Counted from the stretch's first letter, positions 44,593 through 54,528 are shown. The stretch is 64,000 nucleotides of DNA from Neobacillus sp. FSL H8-0543 (GCF_038592905.1 NZ_CP151943.1:1304501-1368500), one strand, 5' to 3'. The notes: generated by a model not told the origin, from the sequence alone. Made by a program: numbers and translations.

Positions 44593-44757
44593 TTAATGTT
44601 TAAGTCCTTTACTCCAAAAATCATTTAAAAGAGAATCGAGCTTTTGGCTGCATTGAACTACATTTTGGTTAGAATATCCATATTGTTGTGCTAAATCAAT
44701 CATTTCAATTCTCGTTTTCTCAATCGTAGATAATAATGAGTTGATATTCGTTTCCAT
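44593..44757 (-). CDS. Spo0E-like sporulation regulatory phosphatase
   Basis: 54 aa. Two-helix Spo0E fold: IEKTRIEMIDLAQQYGYSN, then VVQCSQKLDSLLNDF, carrying the family's SQxLD motif. Such proteins dephosphorylate Spo0A~P and delay sporulation (Spo0E, YisI, YnzD in B. subtilis). The ATG has AAAGAGG-type sequence upstream. Flanked by the ykoS operon on one side and yugN on the other. Confidence 0.87.
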   Translation of the reverse strand: METNINSLLSTIEKTRIEMIDLAQQYGYSNQNVVQCSQKLDSLLNDFWSKGLKH

Positions 44758-44907
44758 TGCCCTCTAGCCTCTTTCCTCTTTAATACTATAGTTATATTAA
44801 TAACCTTAATTTATAAGTTTTTATACCTAAAAACAAGTAGAAAATACAAAAATAAATGAATCTTAAGTGAACACTATATTACCATAATTTCCTACCTTTT
44901 ACATAAA

Positions 44908-45321
44908 TTATTCTGAATCTGTTAACAAAAGCACTTCTAGTTCTTCGACAAGTCTTTTCCCATTATCCACATATTGTTCAGGAAAGCTTGCATCCTTGTC
45001 AACCGGTTCTTGAAACTGATTTAGAGTCCCAGAGAAAGCACCGGCTTCTGCATGGTCATCGATTCCTATTTGGTACTTATGTGACAAAAGAAATGGGCGC
45101 CCCATCTCCACGGTGCAATTTCGCGCATCTAATTGACCATCGACTGCTGTAAACGGGACCCTTAGGAACTGGTACCCCACTTCATCGTCGAGTTTATAGT
45201 CAAAGGCACCATGGTCATAATCCCAATTGCCGCCAATCGAATATCCAATTGGTTTTAATTTTTGTTCAAGCTTATACAAATCAAATTGTTTACCTTCAAC
45301 TTTGGATGGTATCTCAATCAT
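44908..45321 (-). CDS. yugN: YugN-like family protein
   Basis: 137 aa, the usual length. Motifs KPIGYSIGGNWDYDHGAFDYKLDDEVGYQFLRVPF and VEMGRPFLLSHKY match the YugN-like family. In B. subtilis yugN also adjoins pgi (yugL). Soluble protein, function unknown. The start is ATG with GGGGG upstream; the hairpin at 45370-45406 separates it from pgi. Confidence 0.88.
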   Translation of the reverse strand: MIEIPSKVEGKQFDLYKLEQKLKPIGYSIGGNWDYDHGAFDYKLDDEVGYQFLRVPFTAVDGQLDARNCTVEMGRPFLLSHKYQIGIDDHAEAGAFSGTLNQFQEPVDKDASFPEQYVDNGKRLVEELEVLLLTDSE

Positions 45322-45369
45322 GTTACAGCCCCCTTTAATTCATTATTTATTAGTTTTCCCCAAAATAAA

Positions 45370-45406
45370 AAATAGAGTACTGAAAATTAATTTCAGCACT
45401 CTATTT
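45370..45406 (-). terminator. Terminator of pgi
   Basis: AAATAGAGTACTGAAA / TTTCAGCACTCTATTT, 16-bp stem with one mismatch, 5-base loop, then T-rich on the minus strand. Confidence 0.88.
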
Positions 45407-45414
45407 CTTATAGT

Positions 45415-46761
45415 TTATAATCTTTTTTCAAGTTCAGCCTTTTTTTCTTCAAATCCCGGTTTTCCTAGTAAGGCAAACATGTTTACTTTATATGCCTCTA
45501 CGCCCGGCTGATCAAATGGATTGACTCCAAGGAGGTATCCACTCATTGCACAGGCCTTTTCAAAGAAATAAACAAGGTAGCCAAACGTATACTCATCCAT
45601 TGCAGGGATAGTCAAAATCAGGTTCGGTACTCCCCCATCTGTGTGAGCGAGCATGGTTCCTTGAAATGCTTTATTATTTACAAAATCAACAGTTTGGCCT
45701 GCAAGATAATTTAAGCCGTCTAAATCGCTTTCCTCCGCTTCGATTGTCAATTCATGACGCGGGTTTTCGACTTTAATAACCGTTTCAAATAAATCGCGAC
45801 GACCCTCTTGGACGTATTGTCCTAGTGAATGTAGGTCAGTAGAGAAATTTGCTGAAGAAGGGAAAATCCCTTTTTGGTCTTTTCCTTCACTTTCGCCAAA
45901 TAACTGCTTCCACCATTCTGAGAAGTATTGAAGACCTGGTTCATAGTTAATTAGCATTTCAATAGTTTTCCCTTTATTATAAAGAGCATTTCTTACTGCT
46001 GCATACTGGTATGCTGGATTATCGACCAGTTCTGAAGGGCTGAAGTCTTCCTGTGCTTTTGCTGCCCCCTCCATCATCGCTTCGATATTTGCTCCAGTTA
46101 CAGCAATTGGCAGTAAACCTACTGCGGTTAACACGGAATAACGCCCGCCGATATCATCTGCAATCACAAAAGTTTCGTAACCTTTCTCAGTGGCTAATGT
46201 CTTTAACGCGCCTCTAGCTTTATCTGTAGTTGCATAAATTCTTTTACATGCTTCTTCTTGACCATATTTTTCCTCAAGCAGTTTACGGAAAATACGGAAA
46301 GCAAGCGCAGGTTCCGTTGTTGTTCCAGATTTAGAAATTACATTGATCGAGAAATCTTTTCCTTCAATCAGGTCCATTACATCTTTCATATAAGTAGAAC
46401 TAATGTTGTTTCCAACAAAAATCACCTGTGGAGTCTTCCGCTTCTCTTTTGGAAGTTCATTATAAAAGCTGTGTTGAAGCATTTCAATGGCGGCTCTTGC
46501 ACCTAAGTATGAACCTCCAATTCCAATAACAAGCAGAACATCTGAATCGGCTTTAATTTTTTCAGCTGATTTTTGTATCCGAGAGAATTCCTCTTTATCG
46601 TAGTTCGCAGGAAGCTCTACCCAACCTAAAAAGTCGCTGCCAGCACCCGTTTTTTCATGTAGAGAATGGTGGGCTACTTTTACAGCATCGCTTAAATATG
46701 TAAGTTCGTGTTCACCAAAAAAAGTTAGTGCTTTTGAGTAATCAAAACGTACGTGGGTCAT
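45415..46761 (-). CDS. pgi: Glucose-6-phosphate isomerase
   Basis: 448 aa, as in B. subtilis Pgi. Key motifs: [18 protein letters not shown] (phosphate site), [40 protein letters not shown], and the catalytic Glu region [20 protein letters not shown]. It interconverts glucose-6-phosphate and fructose-6-phosphate and so links glycolysis with UDP-sugar supply. ATG with GAGGATC upstream. Syntenic with the yug region. Confidence 0.97.
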   Translation of the reverse strand: MTHVRFDYSKALTFFGEHELTYLSDAVKVAHHSLHEKTGAGSDFLGWVELPANYDKEEFSRIQKSAEKIKADSDVLLVIGIGGSYLGARAAIEMLQHSFYNELPKEKRKTPQVIFVGNNISSTYMKDVMDLIEGKDFSINVISKSGTTTEPALAFRIFRKLLEEKYGQEEACKRIYATTDKARGALKTLATEKGYETFVIADDIGGRYSVLTAVGLLPIAVTGANIEAMMEGAAKAQEDFSPSELVDNPAYQYAAVRNALYNKGKTIEMLINYEPGLQYFSEWWKQLFGESEGKDQKGIFPSSANFSTDLHSLGQYVQEGRRDLFETVIKVENPRHELTIEAEESDLDGLNYLAGQTVDFVNNKAFQGTMLAHTDGGVPNLILTIPAMDEYTFGYLVYFFEKACAMSGYLLGVNPFDQPGVEAYKVNMFALLGKPGFEEKKAELEKRL

Positions 46762-46971
46762 CTATGATCCTCCATAATTTTATTTTCACTATCCACTTTA
46801 TCGAATGCTGGCAATATTATCAAGAAAGGTCTACCATTGTAAGCGTACCCATTTTTGATATTTTTTTTACAATTATAATATTGTACACATCCACTTACTT
46901 TTTACAAAAAATAGACTCAGACATAACATGCCCGAGTCCTGATGATTATCCCAAAATGGGTTTGTTGCTTA

Positions 46972-48135
46972 TTATAATGATTCGCGGTAAATAGCTAATA
47001 CGTCTTCTCTATTTAATTTTGTAAAGTTGCCAAATTCACCATATACCATGGCTCTATCTGCCATTAATTCAACTTTACTATCATCAATGTCATAATCAGC
47101 TAAGCGTGCAGGAGCACCGATATTCGACCAAAAATCACGCAATTTCTGTATTCCTTCCAGTCCAGCATCGGTTGCACTTTTTCCTTCAGGGTCAACCCCA
47201 AACACTCTAACAGCCAGTTGCATAAAACGTTCTGGTTTTACATCTAGATTATGCTTCATCCAATGCGGGAAAAGGATAGCTAGACCCCCGCCATGTGGAA
47301 TGTCATAAACTGCTGATACCGCATGTTCAAGGTTATGAGTTGCCCAGTCGCCACGGTATCCCATATTCACAATTCCATTCAAGGCCATTGTTCCACTATA
47401 AAGAACCGTTGCCCGATGTTCATAACTTTCAAGGTCTGCTAGTAATTTAGGTGCTGTTTCCATCACCGTTGTTAGCAGTGATTCACACATGCGATCCTGG
47501 AATAGCGTATTTTCTTCTAAATGAAAATAATGTTCCAACACATGTGACATCATATCGACAATCCCATAAATCGTTTGATCCCTTGGCACCGTATACGTAT
47601 TAACTGGGTCTAAAATTGAGAACTTAGGATATGTTACTGCACTTCCCCAGCCATATTTTTCATTTGTTTCCCAATTGGTAATGACTGAGCCTGAATTCAT
47701 TTCCGAACCTGTTGCTGCTAAAGTCAGGACTGTTCCAAATGGGAGAGCTTCACGTGCGAATGCTTTTTTCACAACTAAATCCCAGGCGTCTCCCTCATAT
47801 TTGGCGCCTGCTGCAATAAGCTTCGTACAATCAATAACACTGCCGCCCCCAACTGCCAGTATGAAGTCAATTCCCTCTGTTTTACAAATTTCAACACCTT
47901 TTCTTGCTGTTGTAATTCGGGGATTTGGTTCTACACCAGGGAGTTCGAATACTTGTGCTTCGATTTCATTTAAACAATTGATGACTTGATCATAAAGACC
48001 GCTTCTTTTAATACTGCCTCCGCCATAAACCAATAATACCTTTTTCCCATATGCAGGGACTTCTTTTTTCAATTGTTCAAGTTGCCCTTTGCCAAAAATT
48101 AATTTTGTTGGGTTCCAAAATGTAAAGTTTTCCAT
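46972..48135 (-). CDS. yugJ: Iron-containing alcohol dehydrogenase (YugJ/butanol dehydrogenase type)
   Basis: 387 aa from the ATG after GGAAAGGA, matching B. subtilis YugJ; a 25-codon upstream extension is rejected. Fe-ADH features: nucleotide site [20 protein letters not shown]; metal ligands in [12 protein letters not shown] and [26 protein letters not shown]-dependent reduction of aldehydes is the likely reaction. Located between pgi and yuzA, as in the B. subtilis yug region. Confidence 0.93.
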   Translation of the reverse strand: MENFTFWNPTKLIFGKGQLEQLKKEVPAYGKKVLLVYGGGSIKRSGLYDQVINCLNEIEAQVFELPGVEPNPRITTARKGVEICKTEGIDFILAVGGGSVIDCTKLIAAGAKYEGDAWDLVVKKAFAREALPFGTVLTLAATGSEMNSGSVITNWETNEKYGWGSAVTYPKFSILDPVNTYTVPRDQTIYGIVDMMSHVLEHYFHLEENTLFQDRMCESLLTTVMETAPKLLADLESYEHRATVLYSGTMALNGIVNMGYRGDWATHNLEHAVSAVYDIPHGGGLAILFPHWMKHNLDVKPERFMQLAVRVFGVDPEGKSATDAGLEGIQKLRDFWSNIGAPARLADYDIDDSKVELMADRAMVYGEFGNFTKLNREDVLAIYRESL

Positions 48136-48289
48136 GATTGCACTATCCTTTCCACTCTTCATTATATTTGAAATGATACTTTTTGCAAAAATCTTGTTTT
48201 TTTTTTTCACGTACTGGTTATAAATGTATAATTATTCTTAAATTTTCTCAATCTAATATTGAACCACATTTTGAAGGAGGAATTTGAGC

Positions 48290-48517
48290 TTGAGTACTAT
48301 TCAACGTATTGCCTTAATACTTACAATAATCGGTGCAATTAATTGGGGGTTAATTGGTTTCTTTCAATTTGACCTTGTTGCCTCTATCTTTGGCGGGCAA
48401 GATTCAGCCCTTTCAAGGATTATTTACGGTTTAGTCGGACTAGCAGGACTAATTAACCTAGGACTTCTCTTTAAGCCAAACGAGGGCTATGTAAAAGAGC
48501 CTGAAACACAAAGATAA
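48290..48517 (+). CDS. yuzA: DUF378 membrane protein (YuzA)
   Basis: 75 aa from a TTG 9 nt after AAGGAGG (another TTG two codons earlier is too close). Two membrane helices (RIALILTIIGAINWGLIGFF and IIYGLVGLAGLINLGLLF) with the IGAINWGLIGFFQFDLV signature of DUF378. Function unknown. Divergent from yugJ and closed by a strong terminator. Confidence 0.9.
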   Translation: MSTIQRIALILTIIGAINWGLIGFFQFDLVASIFGGQDSALSRIIYGLVGLAGLINLGLLFKPNEGYVKEPETQR

Positions 48518-48531
48518 TCCTAATAAACAAC

Positions 48532-48563
48532 AAAATCCTTGCACATAAATGCAAGGATTTTTG
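48532..48563. terminator. Bidirectional terminator between yuzA and rocG
   Basis: AAAATCCTTGCA / TGCAAGGATTTT, perfect 12-bp stem, 6-base loop, T-run on the plus and A-run on the minus side. Confidence 0.92.
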
Positions 48564-48567
48564 TTGT

Positions 48568-49845
48568 TTATATCCAGCCTCTAAACTTAGAAGCCTCTGC
48601 CATCTTTCTCACACCAACCATATAGGCTGCTAAACGCATATCCACGTTGCGATTTTTGGAAAGATTATATATTTGTCTGAACGAAGCTACAAGCTTTTCG
48701 CGGAGTCTAGCTGCGACATCCTCTTCGCTCCAATAATAGCCTTGTCGGTTTTGTACCCATTCAAAGTAAGAGACCGTGACCCCTCCTGTGCCAGCTAACA
48801 CATCAGGAACAAGTAGTATTCCCCTCTCTGTCAGTATCCTTGTTGCTTCTAAAGTGGTTGGTCCATTGGCAGCCTCAACAATAATCTTTGCTTTTATGTT
48901 CTGTGCATTTTCAGCGGTTATTTGATTAGAAACCGCTGCAGGAACTAGAACTTCACACTCAAGTTCTAGCAATTCTTCGTTTGTAATCGTGCCCTCAAAC
49001 AAAGGTGTTACCATCCCAAAACTATCGCGCCTGTCTAGTAAATAGTTAATATTGAGGCCATCTGGATCATATATGGCACCATACGCATCTGAAATGCCAA
49101 TCACTTTTGCCCCCGCATCATCCATCAACTTTGCAAGAAAACTCCCCGCATTTCCGAATCCTTGAATAATAATCCGGGCACCCTTTAAGGAAATTCCCTG
49201 CCTTTTTGCCGCTTCCTCGATACAGATCGTAACCCCTTGCGCTGCGGCCATTTCTCTTCCTTCTGAACCGCCAAGAACAAGTGGTTTTCCTGTAATAAAT
49301 CCGGGTGAATCGTTAGCCCGAAGGCGGCTATATTCATCCATCATCCACGCCATAATCTGTGAATTTGTAAAAACATCTGGTGCTGGTATATCCTTGGTGG
49401 GACCAACAATTTGACTAATTGCCCTTACATATCCACGGCTTAAACGTTCTAATTCTCCCATAGACATTGTTCTCGGATCACAGATAATACCGCCTTTTCC
49501 TCCGCCAAAAGGCAAGTCAGCAATTCCGCATTTTAAGCTCATCCACATTGAAAGAGCTTTAACCTCATCCTCGTTCACATCAGGGTGGAAACGTACTCCA
49601 CCCTTAATTGGTCCGACAGCACCATTATGCTGCGCGCGAAAACCCGTATAGATTTTTGTTGACCCATCATCCCTTCGGAGAGGGATTCTCACAGTCAACA
49701 TACTCAGCGGCTCTTTAAGTAATTCATACATGTCCTGGTTGTAGCCAAGTTTTTTTAAGGCTTCATTAATCACCAATTGAGTGGATGATAGTAAATTTAA
49801 TTTATCCTTTCTACCATCTGCACTGTTAGCATTAGTAGTCCCCAT
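48568..49845 (-). CDS. rocG: NAD-specific glutamate dehydrogenase (RocG/GudB type)
   Basis: 425 aa from the ATG after AGGGGTG; the frame extends 17 codons further upstream into the end of rocD. Very close to B. subtilis RocG/GudB: GFRAQHNGAVGPIKGGVRFHP, catalytic Lys in LPFGGGKGGI, PAPDVFTNSQIMAWMMDEY, and NAD-fold VIIQGFGNAG-like IIIQGFGNAGSFLAKL. It converts glutamate to 2-oxoglutarate. It follows rocD by 22 bp, forming an ornithine-to-2-oxoglutarate unit. Confidence 0.95.
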   Translation of the reverse strand: MGTTNANSADGRKDKLNLLSSTQLVINEALKKLGYNQDMYELLKEPLSMLTVRIPLRRDDGSTKIYTGFRAQHNGAVGPIKGGVRFHPDVNEDEVKALSMWMSLKCGIADLPFGGGKGGIICDPRTMSMGELERLSRGYVRAISQIVGPTKDIPAPDVFTNSQIMAWMMDEYSRLRANDSPGFITGKPLVLGGSEGREMAAAQGVTICIEEAAKRQGISLKGARIIIQGFGNAGSFLAKLMDDAGAKVIGISDAYGAIYDPDGLNINYLLDRRDSFGMVTPLFEGTITNEELLELECEVLVPAAVSNQITAENAQNIKAKIIVEAANGPTTLEATRILTERGILLVPDVLAGTGGVTVSYFEWVQNRQGYYWSEEDVAARLREKLVASFRQIYNLSKNRNVDMRLAAYMVGVRKMAEASKFRGWI

Positions 49846-49867
49846 TGTTGGCACCCCTAATTTTTTT

Positions 49868-51067
49868 TCATCCAAGCACTTTTTTGATACGCTCAATTGC
49901 CCAATCTAATTCCTCTTGACTAATGATAAGCGGCGGCGCGAATCGAATAACTGTATCATGTGTTTCTTTACAAAGCAGACCGAGTTCTTTTAGTTCTTCA
50001 CAGTATTTACGTGCTGGCTCTGTTAGTTCAACACCGATAAATAAGCCACGGCCACGTATCTCTTTAATCTTAGGATTGTTAATTTCCTTTAGTTTGCTAA
50101 TAAAATGCTTACCTAATTCTAATGATCTGTCTGCTAACTTTTCATCCACAAGAACATCTAGAGCAGCAATTGATACAGCACATGCTAATGGATTTCCTCC
50201 GAACGTTGAGCCATGTGAACCAGGGTTGAAAACTCCTAAGATATCTTTATTTGCAACCACACAGGAAATCGGGAAAACTCCACCGCCTAGCGCTTTTCCA
50301 AGGATATACATATCAGGTACAATTTCTTCCCATTCACTTGCAAACATTTTACCGGTTCTAGCTAAGCCTGCTTGAATTTCATCAGCAATAAAGAGGATAT
50401 TATTTTCCTTACAAAGGTCCATTGCTGCTTTCATAAAACCTTCCGGCGGAATAACAATACCGGCCTCACCCTGGATAGGTTCGATTAAGAAGGCAGCTGT
50501 ATTGGATGTAATTGCACCTTTTAAAGCATCCAAATCACCGTACGGTATGAGTTTAATCCCTGGCAGCATCGGTCCAAATCCCCGTTTATATTCTGCCTCA
50601 GAGGACAAGGATACCGCGGTCATTGTTCGACCGTGGAAGTTCCCTACACATGCAATAATTTCTGCTTGATCTTCTGCTACTCCCTTTACATCATAGGACC
50701 AGCGGCGTGCCGCTTTAACAGCTGTTTCTACCGCCTCAGCACCTGTATTCATCGGAAGTGCCATTTCTTTATTTGTTAATTTACAAATCTTTTCATACCA
50801 TGGACCTAGCTGATCATTATGAAATGCTCTGGATGTAAGAGTGACTCTATCCGCTTGATCTTTAAGAGCTTGGATAATCTTTGGGTGGCGATGTCCTTGA
50901 TTTACAGCTGAATATGCACTAAGCATGTCCATATATTTATTGCCTTCAGGGTCTTCCACCCAAACACCTTCTGCGCGAGTAACCACAATGGGTAGTGGAT
51001 GATAATTATTTGCTCCATATTGTTCTGTTTGTTCTATCAAATTTTGTGTTTTCATTTCTGCTGCCAT
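49868..51067 (-). CDS. rocD: Ornithine aminotransferase
   Basis: 399 aa from the ATG with AAGGAGG 9 nt upstream; a 34-codon extension is rejected. Class III aminotransferase: [65 protein letters not shown] and PLP lysine in [15 protein letters not shown]. Converts ornithine and 2-oxoglutarate into glutamate-semialdehyde and glutamate for arginine/ornithine use. Upstream TACAAT with a weak TTCATT 17 bp before it suggests a sigma-A promoter; no convincing sigma-54 site. Confidence 0.95.
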   Translation of the reverse strand: MAAEMKTQNLIEQTEQYGANNYHPLPIVVTRAEGVWVEDPEGNKYMDMLSAYSAVNQGHRHPKIIQALKDQADRVTLTSRAFHNDQLGPWYEKICKLTNKEMALPMNTGAEAVETAVKAARRWSYDVKGVAEDQAEIIACVGNFHGRTMTAVSLSSEAEYKRGFGPMLPGIKLIPYGDLDALKGAITSNTAAFLIEPIQGEAGIVIPPEGFMKAAMDLCKENNILFIADEIQAGLARTGKMFASEWEEIVPDMYILGKALGGGVFPISCVVANKDILGVFNPGSHGSTFGGNPLACAVSIAALDVLVDEKLADRSLELGKHFISKLKEINNPKIKEIRGRGLFIGVELTEPARKYCEELKELGLLCKETHDTVIRFAPPLIISQEELDWAIERIKKVLG

Positions 51068-51312
51068 AATCTTATTCCTCCTTTTCGGTGGTGAACTATG
51101 TACATATACTTCTATTGTAGCCGAGCCTGCACCTAGAATGAAACCCCTTCCAATAAATTTTATAAGCAAGGGGAAAACACTTCCTTATTTAGTTCTTGCC
51201 ATTCTGAAAGGGTTAGCTCAAATTTAGTGAATGGTGTCTGTATTCATGGCTTATTCGCGGACATTACAAGTTGCACCTTCCAATAACCAACCTACTTTTC
51301 GCGAAGTGGTTC

Positions 51313-51480
51313 GGTCGATGAAAGCCTCTCCCATCGACCCTAACTACTTTTCCCGACATCGTTCGGTCGATGAAGCCCTCTCCCATCGACCCTAACTACT
51401 TTTCCCGACATCGTTCGGTCGATGAAGCCCTCTCCCATCGACCCTAACTACTTTTCTCGACATCGTTCGGTCGATGAACC
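51313..51480. repeat. 52-bp tandem repeats with internal hairpin
   Basis: GGTCGATG recurs at 51313, 51365, 51417 and 51469, a fixed 52-bp period, with near-identical units in the middle. Each unit holds the inverted pair GGTCGATG / CATCGACC and a spacer CTAACTACTTTTCCCGACAT. The last copy is diverged. No spacers of unique sequence, so not CRISPR. The rest of the 525-bp gap (51068-51592) is rocD promoter DNA and the yugI terminator. Confidence 0.9.
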
Positions 51481-51551
51481 ACCCTTCCATTGGCCCAAAC
51501 GCCCCTTTATAAATTTTAGACTCCTAAGACGATCATAGATCCATCAAAAAA

Positions 51552-51586
51552 AGAGTCCAATTCACATATATGAATTGGACTCTCTT
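51552..51586 (-). terminator. Terminator of yugI
   Basis: AGAGTCCAATTCA / TGAATTGGACTCT, perfect 13-bp stem, 6-base loop, A-run on plus giving T-run on minus. Confidence 0.92.
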
Positions 51587-51592
51587 TGATAT

Positions 51593-51997
51593 TTACTTCT
51601 TAATTAAATCTTCACGCTGTGATTGGTCGATCCATTCTTGAAGCTTATCTTTTAAAGTGTTGAACCCTTGTTGTCCATCAGCTTCTGGGATAATTGCAGC
51701 AGCTTGACGCTTACGAGGCTGCTTTTTTGGTTTAGCTGCCTGCTGAACAGGTGCTTCCTCAGTAGCACGAATCGATAAGCCGATTTTTCCTGCTCCTTCG
51801 TTAATAGATAATACTTTAACTTGAACTTCGTCGCCGACCTTAAGATGTTCATTAATATCTTTTACATAACCATGTGTTATTTCTGAAATATGCACAAGCC
51901 CCTGTGTATTTTCATCTAATGCAATGAACGCTCCATAAGGCTGAATACCTGTTACTTTACCTGTTACAATACTACCCGTTTCGAATTTCTCCGTCAT
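51593..51997 (-). CDS. yugI: S1-domain general stress protein 13 (YugI)
   Basis: 134 aa. One S1 RNA-binding domain at residues 8-75 (GSIVTGKVTGIQPYGAFIALDENTQGLVHISEIT; DINEHLKVGDEVQVKVLSIN). The tail is basic and rich in Lys/Gln/Ala. B. subtilis YugI (GSP13) associates with ribosomes under stress. AGGAGTG before ATG. Monocistronic. Confidence 0.93.
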   Translation of the reverse strand: MTEKFETGSIVTGKVTGIQPYGAFIALDENTQGLVHISEITHGYVKDINEHLKVGDEVQVKVLSINEGAGKIGLSIRATEEAPVQQAAKPKKQPRKRQAAAIIPEADGQQGFNTLKDKLQEWIDQSQREDLIKK

Positions 51998-52206
51998 GAA
52001 AACACTCCTAAATAAATGTTATTTAATCTTTTTTATATGCAATAAAAAATTATATCACAGTTACCTCCATTAATCAAAGTATGTTTTAGACCTATAACAT
52101 TGAAAACGTTAACAAAATGTTCAATATAGTTTTTGAACTACAGGAAAGATTTATGCTAAGATTATATTAAGGAAATCTCTAACCAAGACCCTAGGAGGTG
52201 AACAGT

Positions 52207-52422
52207 ATGAGTTCCATCGGTGAAAAAATTAAAACTTATCGTAAACTACTTCAAATGACACAAGAGGAACTAGCTCTAAAGATTAGAGTAGGAACACATA
52301 CCATTGAGAAGTATGAGTCGGGTGAACATATCCCAAGCACTCAGACAATCCTTAAATTGTCTACTGTTCTAGATGTCCCCGCCTCAGAGTTATTGGATCA
52401 GGAACCATTATCGAATATATAA
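52207..52422 (+). CDS. XRE family transcriptional regulator, HTH only
   Basis: 71 aa from the ATG with AGGAGG 8 nt upstream. It is one Cro/C1 helix-turn-helix (GEKIKTYRKLLQMTQEELALKIRVGTHTIEKYESGEHIPSTQTILKL) with no sensor domain. B. subtilis small XRE proteins of this type are chromosomal. No phage genes are near, so a phage origin is not supported. Target unknown. Confidence 0.88.
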   Translation: MSSIGEKIKTYRKLLQMTQEELALKIRVGTHTIEKYESGEHIPSTQTILKLSTVLDVPASELLDQEPLSNI

Positions 52423-52438
52423 TTTATCCCAACATTTT

Positions 52439-52470
52439 AGCGGCATTCCTAGCCGCTTTTTATTTTTTTA
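52439..52470 (+). terminator. Terminator of XRE gene
   Basis: AGCGGC / GCCGCT, 7-base loop, followed by TTTTTATTTTTTT. Strong. Confidence 0.9.
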
Positions 52471-52548
52471 AAGTTTTCTGGTATATATAAAAAGTAATTT
52501 GGTAAAACTATAATTATAAGCTTTCTAGTATTCCCCCCCTTTTGAAGT

Positions 52549-52582
52549 GGACAACCGATATGGTTTGTCCTCTTTTTTTTTG
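52549..52582 (+). terminator. Second plus-strand terminator-like hairpin
   Basis: GGACAACC / GGTTTGTCC with one bulge, followed by a run of nine T. Lies 80 bp after the XRE terminator; no gene is visible between them. It could end a small untranslated RNA or be a relic. Confidence 0.6.
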
Positions 52583-52598
52583 ATTAGCAGTAAAAGAA

Positions 52599-52620
52599 AA
52601 AACGACAGACTTGTCGTTTT
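52599..52620 (-). terminator. Terminator of yugE operon
   Basis: AAAACGACA / TGTCGTTTT, 9-bp perfect stem, 4-base loop, with T-run on minus. It starts 2 bp after the stop of the DUF1871 gene. Confidence 0.88.
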
Positions 52621-52621
52621 C

Positions 52622-52885
52622 TCAAATGGAACAAGAGTCGTTTTCTTTTATCACTAAAAGCTCTCTGGCCACTTTTAAGCATTGGTCCATTGGAATGGTA
52701 GCATCGAATGAAAATCCATATATCGTTTGGATTCTTTCTGCAAGCGTGACAGGATTGTCTAATTCGTATACAGCTTGAACGGTGTCAGCTATTTCTGTAT
52801 CATAGCTGCCATTCTTCAGCTGAAAGGGATCCCATTCATTTAATAAATCAACATATTGCAGGTTTGTTCTCACTTGTTTTTCCAT
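52622..52885 (-). CDS. yugE: DUF1871 protein (YugE)
   Basis: 87 aa, all-helical, as in the B. subtilis YugE family (DUF1871): VDLLNEWDPFQLKNGSYDTEIADTV, then LAERIQTIYGFSFDATIP. Function unknown. Follows the PH-domain gene by 10 bp and shares its transcript. Confidence 0.88.
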   Translation of the reverse strand: MEKQVRTNLQYVDLLNEWDPFQLKNGSYDTEIADTVQAVYELDNPVTLAERIQTIYGFSFDATIPMDQCLKVARELLVIKENDSCSI

Positions 52886-52895
52886 ATTAAATCTC

Positions 52896-53276
52896 CTAGT
52901 TTGCTAATACATATTCTGCGAGAACCGTTTGAAGTTCATAGATGTTTAGGTTTTTATTAAATTGTTTTTGAAGTGGAAGGGCATTGCCAGAAATCCAGAT
53001 TTTTAGTTCAGCATCCAAATCAAAGCTTCCGGCCGTCTCAATACTAAAATGGGTAATACTTTTATAGGGTATCGAGTGGTATTCCACCTTTTTCCCCGTT
53101 AACCCTTGCTTATCCACTAAGATTAGTCGCTTATTTGTAAAAATGAACAAATCTCTAATCAATTTATATGCTTTATCAATTTTTTCATTTCCTGCAAGAA
53201 TTCTCGCAAACTCCCTTTGTGCTTCTGCCGTATTAATCTCAGATGCATTCCCCATCATTCCATCAAAAAAACCCAT
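52896..53276 (-). CDS. Bacterial PH-domain protein
   Basis: 126 aa from the ATG with GAGGTG 8 nt upstream. The bPH_1-type fold is seen in DLFIFTNKRLILVDKQGLTGKKVEYHSIPYKSITHFSIETAG and ELKIWISGN. No membrane segment. Relatives (YvbH-like) are soluble and of unknown role, possibly envelope-associated. Upstream of yugE, same transcript. Confidence 0.82.
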   Translation of the reverse strand: MGFFDGMMGNASEINTAEAQREFARILAGNEKIDKAYKLIRDLFIFTNKRLILVDKQGLTGKKVEYHSIPYKSITHFSIETAGSFDLDAELKIWISGNALPLQKQFNKNLNIYELQTVLAEYVLAN

Positions 53277-53316
53277 TGAACCCACACCTCTCACATCAGC
53301 TGTTTTAAGTATACGA

Positions 53317-54528
53317 TTATTTCTCGATATAAAAAAGTCTGGCGGATTCTACTAGATGATGCAGTAGCTTACTCCCTGTTAAAATTGCTTCCCCGCCGCC
53401 TTGGGCAAAGCTTTCATTTCCGCCGCCTTTTCCATTGATGAGCGGAAGTGCATTTCCAATAATTGTTTTCATATTAAGGGATACACTCGCACCCCTAGCC
53501 CCAACTATCTGTATGCGATTCACATTTTCAGCTACACTAATAAAGGTAATATTATCATTAGCATTAACGATGCTCCTAGCTAGCTTTTGAAGTTCCTGGA
53601 CGGTCCGGTCTTGATAAACCATTCCAATTATAGGCGCGTCACTACCCTGATTAGCATCTAGCAGTTCCTTTGCTTCAAAGTTGAGTAACGTTCCCTTAGT
53701 CGCTTCCAGCTTTCTTTCTAGTTCCTTTCCAGTTTCTATCAACCGTAATGCAGATGCAGCCATTTCTCTTTCTGGGGCATTAAGTAGCTTAGTTAATTCA
53801 AGTAACACAGAATGTTTTTGATGGAGCTGTTCCAGAATTCTTTCTCCGCACACGAACTGCACCCGAACTTTTTTCTTTTGTTTTTCCCAATCAAGGATTT
53901 TGATTGCACGAACCTGTGCCGTATCGCTCGGATGGGTTCCGCCACAGCCGTTATAATCAAAATCAGGAATGATGACCAGACGAATATTATCAGTAACCGA
54001 AAGCTGTTTTCGGAGCTTATATTGGGATAGCCCCTCCTCAGTTACCCATTTTGTTTCAATGGGGCGATTTTCTAGAATAACTCGATTTGCCAGCAACTCT
54101 CCGGCTTCAGCCTCTTGTTCAGTCAAATTCTCTATGTCAAGGTCAATGGTTAGTACTTCTTTTCCAAGGTGAAAGCTCACCGTCTTATACCCAAATAGAC
54201 TTTCAAATGCTGCAGATAAAATATGTTGGCCTGCATGCTGCTGCATATGATCAAACCGCCGTTTCCAGTCAATTTCACCATCAACTTTGCCAATTACGTC
54301 CCTTAGCGGTTCTTTTATATAATGCCTAATTTCCCCTTCTATCTCTTCAACGTTTACGACTTCCTGATTATTTATTGTTCCCAAATCATGCGGCTGCCCG
54401 CCGCCAGTCGGATAAAAAGCTGTCTCCTCTAAAACAACATATGTATTTCCTGCTTCATCATCCGTTTGCTTGACCACATTTGACTTAAATGACTTTAGGT
54501 AAGCATTTTGATAATATAATTTTTCCAA
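53317..54528 (-). CDS. Alanyl-tRNA editing protein (AlaX-L type with DHHA1 domain)
   Basis: 403 aa. N-terminal AlaRS-like second domain (ETAFYPTGGGQPHDLGTI), then the editing site: HMQQHAGQHILSAAF (HxxxH) and GCGGTHPSDTAQV (CxxxH zinc ligands). A coiled linker (about 245-290) leads to the DHHA1 domain (GKGGGNESFAQGGGEA). It hydrolyses serine or glycine mischarged on tRNA-Ala in trans. Lacks the AlaRS catalytic core. Close to B. subtilis YtnA-type editing proteins; exact name uncertain. Confidence 0.9.
   Translation of the reverse strand: MEKLYYQNAYLKSFKSNVVKQTDDEAGNTYVVLEETAFYPTGGGQPHDLGTINNQEVVNVEEIEGEIRHYIKEPLRDVIGKVDGEIDWKRRFDHMQQHAGQHILSAAFESLFGYKTVSFHLGKEVLTIDLDIENLTEQEAEAGELLANRVILENRPIETKWVTEEGLSQYKLRKQLSVTDNIRLVIIPDFDYNGCGGTHPSDTAQVRAIKILDWEKQKKKVRVQFVCGERILEQLHQKHSVLLELTKLLNAPEREMAASALRLIETGKELERKLEATKGTLLNFEAKELLDANQGSDAPIIGMVYQDRTVQELQKLARSIVNANDNITFISVAENVNRIQIVGARGASVSLNMKTIIGNALPLINGKGGGNESFAQGGGEAILTGSKLLHHLVESARLFYIEK

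Noticed and set aside
49846..49896. 17-codon upstream extension of rocG
   Set aside because: It overlaps the end of rocD and lacks a ribosome site; the ATG at 49845 has AGGGGTG and matches the length of RocG/GudB.
51068..51180. Sigma-54 (-24/-12) promoter of rocD
   Set aside because: A GG-N10-GC spacing exists, but flanking bases do not match TGGCAC-N5-TTGCA; a sigma-A -10 (TACAAT) fits better.
51313..51480. CRISPR-like array
   Set aside because: Fixed 52-bp tandem units without unique spacers and no cas genes nearby.
52207..52422. Phage repressor
   Set aside because: It is a lone HTH protein with no phage or integrase genes nearby and sits in conserved yug synteny.
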